Assembly (NCBI GenBank): GCA_938084195.1
Contig: CALKDJ010000029.1
Span: forward strand, 1 to 5,092
Origin: an uncultured Methylophilaceae bacterium
GTDB lineage: Bacteria; Pseudomonadota; Gammaproteobacteria; Burkholderiales; Methylophilaceae
DNA: 5,092 bases
Reading direction: 5' to 3'
Part shown: piece after piece, positions 1 through 5,092 of the stretch
How positions within the stretch are numbered: the stretch's first letter is position 1
Layout of the letters: each line of letters opens with the position of its first letter
Notes under the pieces: generated by a model
The model's input: the letters and a program-made list of their open reading frames with translations, nothing else
Told to the model about the DNA's origin: nothing
The model's database searches: none
Translations under genes and position numbers: made by a program

Positions 1-162
1 GAATATTCTATGATAAAGGCAGCATGTCAAAATAATTGGTTGGAAGAAGAGAAGATAGTTATAGAATCACTTGTTGCATTTAAACGAGCTGGTGCTGATG
101 CTATTTTGACTTATTTTGCACTTGATGTCGCTAGGCTTTTACAGAAACAGTATTTGGATTAA
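1..162 (+). CDS. hemB: Delta-aminolevulinic acid dehydratase (porphobilinogen synthase), C-terminal fragment
   Basis: This is the last 53 codons plus TAA stop of a gene that begins before the window; frame 1 is open from base 1. The fragment starts EYSMIKAA, matching the conserved GEYAMIKAA segment of HemB, continues with an acidic helix ([12 protein letters not shown]), and then has the family's C-terminal [14 protein letters not shown] block. The Tyr in TYFA and the residues around EYSMIK belong to the substrate-binding end of the family's TIM barrel. HemB condenses two 5-aminolevulinate molecules to porphobilinogen in the cytoplasm, the second committed step of haem and other tetrapyrrole synthesis. 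The metal-binding and Schiff-base lysine regions lie outside the window, so metal type cannot be judged. The final 32 bases overlap the convergent gene on the other strand, and no terminator hairpin follows the stop. Confidence 0.93.
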   Translation, partial: EYSMIKAACQNNWLEEEKIVIESLVAFKRAGADAILTYFALDVARLLQKQYLD

Positions 163-748
163 ATTCTTTTAATTGATTAAAATTAAGACCTCGTGTATTG
201 AGTAAATTTTTTTTGCTACACTTTAGGTCATATTCTTCATACACTTTTAACTTCGTTGGAAAGAAACTATTTTTAATTGAAATGACTGGTATTTTGCGTT
301 GAGATTGTTTTTTAGTTTTCCTCTCAAATATATTAAAGTCTTTTATTTCAAAATTAATATTATTATTTAACAAAACATATTCTATTTCTTTCATATTTTC
401 TGTGAACAAATTAATGTTTATAGTTGGATATTTTGGAACCAAACCCTCAGTGATTTGGCTCAGGAAGAAAGGGTTAAATTCAGAAAATAATCCCATTATC
501 TTTAGCGCTTCCTCCTTGAGTTTTGAAATAGTGCTTATGTCAATTTCATTTTGAAAGATTAACCCATATTCTATAAGAGCATTATCTATCTCATCATTTG
601 AAGGTAAATTATCTAAAGAACCAAGATCGAGATATTTCACTGCTTTCTTTTTTGAGTATTGATAATCATCAATACCTTCTTCCATAATAATCTCAGCAGC
701 TTTGGCCGCAATCGATAATCGAATAGTTTTAGCGTAATCTTTAGTCAT
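131..748 (-). CDS. Conserved protein of unknown function, nucleotidyltransferase-like family, 205 aa
   Basis: Soluble 205-residue protein with no signal peptide or membrane segment. It resembles a family, common in Betaproteobacteria and often labelled nucleotidyltransferase, that I recall from memory: an N-terminal helix with [13 protein letters not shown] (residues 18-30) and [11 protein letters not shown] (33-43), a [11 protein letters not shown] stretch (48-58), a central FNPFFL (91-96), then [17 protein letters not shown] (113-129) and a strand pair IPVISI / TKLKVY (153-170). In relatives the centre carries a Gly-Ser pair and an acidic pair (GS...SDxD-like). Here the equivalent positions read SQ (97-98) and NIN (111-113), so the acidic pair is missing and catalysis is doubtful. 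The ATG fits the family's N terminus; no clear Shine-Dalgarno precedes it. It starts 10 bases after the PBP1A stop, so it is probably the second gene of that transcript. It ends with TAG inside the 3' end of hemB. Its role is unknown. GC is about 28%, falling to about 18% at 301-420. Confidence 0.8.
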   Translation of the reverse strand: MTKDYAKTIRLSIAAKAAEIIMEEGIDDYQYSKKKAVKYLDLGSLDNLPSNDEIDNALIEYGLIFQNEIDISTISKLKEEALKIMGLFSEFNPFFLSQITEGLVPKYPTININLFTENMKEIEYVLLNNNINFEIKDFNIFERKTKKQSQRKIPVISIKNSFFPTKLKVYEEYDLKCSKKNLLNTRGLNFNQLKEFNPNTVSVKA

Positions 749-758
749 TTCAGAGCTA

Positions 759-3044
759 CTAATTAATCATGAAATATGCATTATTTTGTGGAAGGAATTC
801 ATCGTAAAAATATTCATATATTCCATCGTCATCTTGGGTTGCTAATGTGCCTTCATGTTTTTTTACTTTAAGTGGTAATATTCCCTCTGGTTCCACAAGC
901 ATTTTTATAGGGTAGTCATTTAGGATAGATTCCATATAGTCAATCCAAATAGGAAGAGCTGCTCTTGAGCCTGTTTCCTTTTTACCTAGGGGTTTGGGCT
1001 GAGGGTACCCCATCCAGGTTACTGTTACTATATCTGGATTATAACCCGCAAACCACGCATCTATTAGATTGTTGGTGGTACCTGTTTTTCCAGCAATATC
1101 AGAACGCTTTAATCTTTTTGCTCTTTTGGCCGTTCCAGAATTGATTACTTCTTTTAGCATATCAGTCATAATAAATGCATTTCTGGGGTCAATAATTCTT
1201 GGAACTTCAGCATTCATTAATTCAGCACTTAACTTAACTTTTCTACCTTTTGTATCAATGATTTTCTCAATAAAATATGGTTTCTTGAGATAGCCTCCAT
1301 TTGCAAAAACACTATATGCTGTAACCATTTCCATCGCAGTAACTTCTCCTACCCCAAGTGCCATTGACAAATAAGGCGGATGTTTTTTTGAGTCAAAACC
1401 AAAACGAGAAATATAATCTTGTGCATAGTCTGGCCCAATATGTTTTAAAACTCTTATTGCAACAAGATTTTTTGATTTTGCAAGTCCCTGTCTTAGCCTT
1501 ATTGGCCCTGCAAATTTTTCATTATAGTTTTGTGGTTCCCAATTTTCATTTGAATTAAGTTCTTTAGCAGTTATATATAGATAGCCATCATTTACTAAGG
1601 TAGCTGCATTTATACCTTTTTCTAAAGCAGCTGAATAAATAAAAGGTTTAAAAATTGAACCAGGCTGCCTTTGAGCTTGCGTAACATTATTAAACTTATT
1701 TCTATAGAAATCAAAACCCCCAACCAAGGCAAGAATTGCCCCTGTTTGTGGATCCATGGATACAAGAGAACTCTCCACCTCAGGAAGTTGAGTAACATGC
1801 CATATCCCTCTGTTTTTTACGAAGCGCATTATAACTCCAGGTTTTATTAACCGCTCCCCTTCTTCTTCAATTTTAAAATCTTTTTGGAGAAGCTTTAATC
1901 CTCTTTTATATATATTAATTTTTTTCCCATTTTTTAACAAAGCAGTTAATTTGAGAGGCTGAGCATTTAAAATAATTCCCGGTATAAATTCTCCGTAAGT
2001 TGGAATTAATCTTAATTGTTGAAGAATATTTTTGTCTCTTTCTTTGATAGTTAAATAATTTTTATCTTCGAGATTAATAAAACTTTCAGGGGGATTAAGA
2101 CCATTTCGAATCATATAATTAATAAAGTTATTTTGCACCGACCTATTTGCGTTTAACTGATTCTTCTTTTTAATAGTTGTGAATACTTTTAAACCACTTG
2201 TGTAAATTCCATCACCAAATTCCTTATAAAGTTCTTGACGAACCATTTCAGCCACATAATCAGCTTTTAGTTCTCTCTTGCTTACAGAGTCTCTTAAATT
2301 AATTGGTTCTTCAAGAGCGAGTATATAAGTTGCATTGTCTATATAACCATGCCTTACCATACTTTTTAAAACAGCATGCTGCCTTTGGATAGCTAAATCT
2401 GGATTTATTAGAGGGTTATATCTGCTAGGAGCTTTAGGAAGGCCTGCTAACAGAGCAGATTCTGCCAGATTAAGCTGATCAAGTTTTTTATTAAAATAAG
2501 TATGAGCTGCAGCAGAAAAGCCAAAAGACCTTTGCCCTAAATATATTTGATTAATATATAACTCAAGAATATCTTCTTTTTTTAACGATCTTTCTATTTT
2601 GATTGCTAATAATACTTCATTAATTTTCCTTTTAAATGTTCTTTCAGATGATAGAAAAAAATTACGGGCTACTTGCATAGTAATTGTGCTTGCTCCCTCA
2701 TGCCCTTGACCAGAAATATTTTTTAGTGCCGCTCTTATTACTCCAATGATGTCTATACCTGGATGTTCAAAGAATCGCCTATCTTCAATTGCTAAAATTG
2801 CATTTATCATCTTTTGAGGCACATATTTTATAAGCGTATGATCTCTCCTCTCTTCACCAAATTCTGCTATGAGAAGCCCTTCTTGAGAGAATATTTGCAA
2901 GGGTTGTTTAGGCCTATATTTTTCTAAGTGGTTAACATCCGGAAGTGTTGGATAAACTAAAACAATTATAAAAAAAATCAATGCAGCTAATGACATTCCC
3001 GCAAGGAATAATAGTAATAAAAAATTTTTAAATTTAAATAACAT
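759..3044 (-). CDS. mrcA: Penicillin-binding protein 1A, bifunctional glycosyltransferase/transpeptidase
   Basis: Class A penicillin-binding protein of 761 residues that polymerises lipid II into glycan strands and crosslinks the peptides on the periplasmic face of the inner membrane. Residues 1-6 are cytoplasmic and about 7-32 form one membrane anchor. The GT51 domain (about 50-230) has all its motifs: EDRRFFEHPGID (87-98, catalytic Glu87), GASTITMQ (117-124), RKINE (139-143, Glu143), ELYINQIYLG (161-170) and AGLPKAPSRYNP (200-211). Residues about 320-425 match the OB-like insert typical of PBP1A. The transpeptidase domain has SIFK (463-466, nucleophile Ser463), SKN (524-526) and KTGT (653-656). 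All catalytic residues are present, so it should be active. Length is slightly below E. coli PBP1A (850). The ATG at 3044 directly precedes the membrane anchor; no canonical Shine-Dalgarno is visible. The name ponA is also used. It diverges from aroK, and a same-strand gene follows after 10 bases. Confidence 0.97.
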   Translation of the reverse strand: MLFKFKNFLLLLFLAGMSLAALIFFIIVLVYPTLPDVNHLEKYRPKQPLQIFSQEGLLIAEFGEERRDHTLIKYVPQKMINAILAIEDRRFFEHPGIDIIGVIRAALKNISGQGHEGASTITMQVARNFFLSSERTFKRKINEVLLAIKIERSLKKEDILELYINQIYLGQRSFGFSAAAHTYFNKKLDQLNLAESALLAGLPKAPSRYNPLINPDLAIQRQHAVLKSMVRHGYIDNATYILALEEPINLRDSVSKRELKADYVAEMVRQELYKEFGDGIYTSGLKVFTTIKKKNQLNANRSVQNNFINYMIRNGLNPPESFINLEDKNYLTIKERDKNILQQLRLIPTYGEFIPGIILNAQPLKLTALLKNGKKINIYKRGLKLLQKDFKIEEEGERLIKPGVIMRFVKNRGIWHVTQLPEVESSLVSMDPQTGAILALVGGFDFYRNKFNNVTQAQRQPGSIFKPFIYSAALEKGINAATLVNDGYLYITAKELNSNENWEPQNYNEKFAGPIRLRQGLAKSKNLVAIRVLKHIGPDYAQDYISRFGFDSKKHPPYLSMALGVGEVTAMEMVTAYSVFANGGYLKKPYFIEKIIDTKGRKVKLSAELMNAEVPRIIDPRNAFIMTDMLKEVINSGTAKRAKRLKRSDIAGKTGTTNNLIDAWFAGYNPDIVTVTWMGYPQPKPLGKKETGSRAALPIWIDYMESILNDYPIKMLVEPEGILPLKVKKHEGTLATQDDDGIYEYFYDEFLPQNNAYFMIN

Positions 3045-3070
3045 GGATTGAAAATTTCTTTTTTGCCTTA

Positions 3071-3106
3071 AAAGTTTATTATAGTGGTATTAGTAATTTT
3101 TTTTAG
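3071..3106 (-). promoter_or_regulatory. Candidate promoter of the PBP1A gene
   Basis: On the minus strand a perfect TATAAT lies at 3083-3078, placing a start of transcription near 3071 and giving a leader of about 27 bases before the ATG at 3044. No good -35 box lies 16-18 bases upstream; that position is occupied by an A-rich tract (the run of eight T at 3097-3104 on the plus strand). The site is plausible by position, but TATAAT arises easily by chance in DNA this AT-rich. Confidence 0.4.
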
Positions 3107-3113
3107 ATAATTC

Positions 3114-3149
3114 TTCAAATATCAATTAAGCTTAATTAGAATGAAATAA
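3114..3149 (+). promoter_or_regulatory. Candidate promoter of the aroK-aroB-dgt operon
   Basis: TTCAAA (3114-3119, 4 of 6 matches to TTGACA) is separated by exactly 17 bases from TAGAAT (3137-3142, 5 of 6 matches to TATAAT). This predicts a start near 3149 and a leader of about 19 bases before the aroK ATG. The spacing and position fit a sigma-70-type promoter, though the AT-rich background makes chance matches common. A 14-base palindrome fills most of the spacer. Confidence 0.4.
3124..3137. repeat. Perfect 14-base palindrome in the divergent promoter region
   Basis: AATTAAGCTTAATT is its own reverse complement. It lies between the -35 and -10 hexamers proposed for aroK (its last base is the first of the -10) and about 40 bases upstream of the proposed PBP1A -10. 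It could be an operator, but palindromes of this length are expected a few times by chance in 5 kb of AT-rich sequence, so a regulatory role is only a possibility. Confidence 0.3.
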
Positions 3150-3167
3150 AAGTGAATTAATAGACTG

Positions 3168-3695
3168 ATGAAAAAAGAAAATAATATATTTTTAGTGGGA
3201 CTTATGGGTTCTGGAAAAACGACCATTGGAAAAATAATTGCTAAAAAATTAAATTATAAATTTATTGACAGCGACGCATTAATAGAAGAAAAGACTGGTG
3301 TTAAAGTACCTCTAATCTTTGAATATGAGGGTGAAGCAGGATTTAGAAAGAGAGAAACAAAAATCCTTTCTGAGATTATAAAAATGAACAGTATAGTCCT
3401 TGCAACTGGGGGAGGAATTATTTTATCAAAGACTAATCGTCAGCTGCTTACAAAGTCTAGTGTTGTGATTTATCTTAATGCAACGATTAAAGAATTGGTA
3501 AAAAGACTAGCTAACGATAAAGATCGTCCTCTCATACAAAATGTTGACAAAGAAACAAAACTAAGGGAGCTAATAGAGCGAAGAGGATCATTGTACGAGT
3601 CTATTGCTGACTATATAGTTCAGACCAAAGAAAAACGTACATCTGAAATTGCAAGAGAAATTATTCTAAACTTGAGAACAAATGAAAACTATTAA
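3168..3695 (+). CDS. aroK: Shikimate kinase
   Basis: Cytoplasmic 175-residue kinase that transfers phosphate from ATP to shikimate, giving shikimate 3-phosphate, step 5 of chorismate synthesis. It is full length for the family (E. coli AroK is about 173). Visible motifs in order: P-loop GLMGSGKTT (residues 11-19, Lys17), the DSD motif (34-36) whose acidic residues bind Mg and shikimate, IFEYEGEAGFRKRE (50-63) with the shikimate-binding Arg60, GGG (81-83), the lid DRPLI (119-123, Arg120) and ERRGSLYE (137-144, Arg139). All key residues are intact. The ATG lies six residues ahead of the first strand, as expected; upstream only a weak AGTGA (3151-3155) could serve as ribosome binding site. It is the first gene of an operon and overlaps aroB by 14 bases, suggesting translational coupling. 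aroK and the closely related aroL cannot be separated by sequence alone; the aroB neighbour favours aroK. Confidence 0.96.
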   Translation: MKKENNIFLVGLMGSGKTTIGKIIAKKLNYKFIDSDALIEEKTGVKVPLIFEYEGEAGFRKRETKILSEIIKMNSIVLATGGGIILSKTNRQLLTKSSVVIYLNATIKELVKRLANDKDRPLIQNVDKETKLRELIERRGSLYESIADYIVQTKEKRTSEIAREIILNLRTNENY

Positions 3696-4770
3696 TATTG
3701 ATTTAGGACAAAGAAGTTACCCTATATATGTAGGCAATAATTTATTAAATAATAATACAATTTTTAAAAAACATATCCAAACAAAAAAGATTGCTATTGT
3801 TTCAAATACAACGGTAGCACCTTTCTATTTAGATACAGTAATTTCTGCTTTAGGAAATGATAAAGAAATAATACCAATCATCTTACCTGACGGAGAGCAA
3901 TATAAGAATATAGAAACATTGAATAAAATATATGACAGCTTGTTGCAAAATAAGTGTGATAGAGATATTTTGTTAATTGCTCTTGGGGGAGGGGTAATTG
4001 GTGATATTACAGGTTATGCGGCAGCTACCTTTATGCGCGGTGTAAAGTTTATCCAAATTCCAACAACATTATTATCACAAGTTGATTCATCGGTAGGGGG
4101 TAAAACTGGGATAAATCACACGCTTGGGAAAAATATGATCGGAGCTTTTTACCAACCTCAATGCGTGATAGCTGATGTAGACGTTTTAGATACTCTCCCC
4201 GATAAAGAACTTAGTGCAGGCATTGCTGAGGTCATAAAGTATGGACTTATTAGAGACTTTCCTTTCTTTGAATGGCTTGAACATAATATGAATAGTTTGT
4301 TGAGTAAAAAAACAGAGTTTCTTATTGAGGCTATTTCTAGGTCATGCATCAACAAAGCAGATGTCGTCTCTCAAGATGAATTTGAATCATCAAAAGGAAT
4401 AAGGGCTACTCTCAACTTAGGCCACACCTTTGGGCATGCTATTGAAAATGCAATGGGTTATGGCAATTGGCTCCACGGGGAAGCTGTTGCTTGCGGGATG
4501 GTTATGGCAGCATTTTTATCAAAGGAACTATCGTGGCTAACCGAAGCTGACTTCATTAGAATAAAAAATATTATGTTATCTGCTAAATTGCCTGTAGATC
4601 CACCTAACATATCACAAGAAAAGTTTATTGATCTTATGCAGTCAGACAAGAAAACTCATAATAATCAAATTCATTTGGTTCTCCAAAAAGGTATTGGGAA
4701 AGCAATTCTTACTCACGACTATTCGCAAAAAGCCTTTTTGCATACATTACAACAAAAAACATTTAGTTAG
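3682..4770 (+). CDS. aroB: 3-dehydroquinate synthase
   Basis: Cytoplasmic NAD- and metal-dependent enzyme of 362 residues, the usual length, that cyclises DAHP to 3-dehydroquinate, step 2 of chorismate synthesis. Motifs: DGEQYK (70-75), the NAD-binding GGGVIGD (102-108), PTTLLSQVDSSVGGKTG (127-143) with active-site Asp135 and Lys141, GKNMIGAFYQP (149-159), and the metal ligands Glu183 (AGIAEVIKYG), His248 (LGHTFGH) and His265 (LHGEAV). All are present, so the enzyme should be active. The start lies inside the end of aroK, in another frame, with a 14-base overlap; a short GAG (3674-3676) five bases upstream is the only ribosome-binding hint, so translation probably depends partly on aroK. The first 60 codons are strongly AT-biased at the third position (about 12% G or C). 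dgt follows without a gap. Confidence 0.97.
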   Translation: MKTINIDLGQRSYPIYVGNNLLNNNTIFKKHIQTKKIAIVSNTTVAPFYLDTVISALGNDKEIIPIILPDGEQYKNIETLNKIYDSLLQNKCDRDILLIALGGGVIGDITGYAAATFMRGVKFIQIPTTLLSQVDSSVGGKTGINHTLGKNMIGAFYQPQCVIADVDVLDTLPDKELSAGIAEVIKYGLIRDFPFFEWLEHNMNSLLSKKTEFLIEAISRSCINKADVVSQDEFESSKGIRATLNLGHTFGHAIENAMGYGNWLHGEAVACGMVMAAFLSKELSWLTEADFIRIKNIMLSAKLPVDPPNISQEKFIDLMQSDKKTHNNQIHLVLQKGIGKAILTHDYSQKAFLHTLQQKTFS

Positions 4771-5092
4771 ATGAGATCTGTTTATGCATCAAATCCAACA
4801 ACATCAATCGGTAGATTATATAAAGAACAGCCCGCCTCTTTAAGAAATGAATATCAGCGTGATCGCGATCGCATCATTCATTGTTCAGCTTTTAGACGAC
4901 TGGAATACAAAACACAAGTCTTTGTGAATCACGAGGGGGATATGTTTAGGACGCGCTTAACGCACTCCATTGAGGTTTCACAAATTGCACGAAGTATTGC
5001 CCGAACTCTTGGGGCCCATGAAGATCTTGCCGAAACTATCTCATTGGCACATGATTTGGGGCACACTCCTTTTGGTCACGCAGGGCAAGATG
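4771..5092 (+). CDS. dgt: Deoxyguanosinetriphosphate triphosphohydrolase-like protein (HD domain), N-terminal part
   Basis: The first 107 codons of a gene that runs off the window; the frame stays open to the end. The translation matches dGTPase-like HD proteins: [19 protein letters not shown] (27-45), [20 protein letters not shown] (47-66) and [13 protein letters not shown] (93-105). His65 and the His94-Asp95 pair are three of the metal ligands of the HD site, and His98 and His103 are also conserved. The family hydrolyses dNTPs to the deoxynucleoside and triphosphate, controlling dNTP pools; substrate preference cannot be told here. The ATG immediately follows the aroB TAG with no intervening base and no Shine-Dalgarno, suggesting coupled translation; the residues after it ([11 protein letters not shown]) fit the family's N terminus. 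GC is about 44%, with about 33% G or C at third positions, clearly higher than in the neighbouring genes. Confidence 0.94.
   Translation, partial: MRSVYASNPTTSIGRLYKEQPASLRNEYQRDRDRIIHCSAFRRLEYKTQVFVNHEGDMFRTRLTHSIEVSQIARSIARTLGAHEDLAETISLAHDLGHTPFGHAGQD

Noticed and set aside
167..182. Inverted repeat TTTTAAT-TG-ATTAAAA just after the hemB stop, a possible terminator.
   Set aside because: The stem is entirely A-T with a two-base loop and would be unstable; it also lies inside the coding frame of the 205-residue gene, where it encodes ordinary residues.
1069..1558. Two open frames of 74 and 66 codons on the plus strand (1069-1293 and 1358-1558).
   Set aside because: They lie antisense to the transpeptidase domain of the PBP1A gene, have no recognisable motifs, and arise from the codon pattern of the real gene.
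3097..3104. Run of eight T in the divergent intergenic region, considered as the tail of a terminator.
   Set aside because: No GC-containing hairpin precedes it on the plus strand, and no gene on that strand ends upstream; it is more likely part of the AT-rich promoter region.
3984..4110. G-rich runs in aroB that might form a quadruplex.
   Set aside because: The runs encode the conserved glycine motifs GGGVIGD and VGGKTG and are too far apart and irregular for a convincing quadruplex.
4158..4649. Two open frames of 65 and 63 codons on the minus strand (4158-4355 and 4458-4649).
   Set aside because: They are antisense to conserved aroB sequence, including the metal-ligand region, and their products resemble no family I know.
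4865..4872. Octamer GCGATCGC, like the HIP1 repeat of cyanobacteria.
   Set aside because: It occurs once and is explained by the codons for the conserved RDRDR stretch of dgt.

Overview
The window is a compact stretch of bacterial chromosome. Six protein-coding genes, two of them cut by the window edges, cover all but about 130 of its 5,092 bases. All five complete or partial enzyme genes are housekeeping: tetrapyrrole synthesis (hemB), cell-wall synthesis (penicillin-binding protein 1A), the shikimate pathway (aroK, aroB) and dNTP hydrolysis (dgt). The sixth encodes a 205-residue conserved protein of unknown role. I see no mobile element, CRISPR array, tRNA, rRNA or phage-like gene.

The proteins look proteobacterial. 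The order PBP1A gene <- -> aroK-aroB-dgt is, from memory, the arrangement of Betaproteobacteria, where a pilMNOPQ cluster normally lies between the PBP1A gene and aroK. Here those pilus genes are absent. Low GC (about 28% in the 205-residue gene), tiny intergenic gaps and overlapping genes suggest a streamlined, AT-rich member, for example of the freshwater or marine Methylophilales (OM43 / Methylopumilus type). This assignment is an inference from memory, not from a search.

Layout: 1-162 (+) is the 3' end of hemB. 131-748 (-) is the 205-residue protein, overlapping hemB tail to tail by 32 bases. 759-3044 (-) is the PBP1A gene, 10 bases upstream of the 205-residue gene and probably cotranscribed with it. 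3045-3167 is the only real intergenic space, a 123-base divergent promoter region with a plausible promoter for each direction and a 14-base palindrome. 3168-3695 (+) is aroK, 3682-4770 (+) is aroB, overlapping aroK by 14 bases, and 4771-5092 (+) is the 5' part of dgt, whose ATG directly follows the aroB stop. The last three are almost certainly one operon: AroB and AroK catalyse steps 2 and 5 of chorismate synthesis.

I found no evidence of an undescribed system. The points most worth a second look are the apparently eroded nucleotidyltransferase-like motif in the 205-residue protein, the missing pilus cluster, the convergent gene overlap, and the jump in base composition at dgt.
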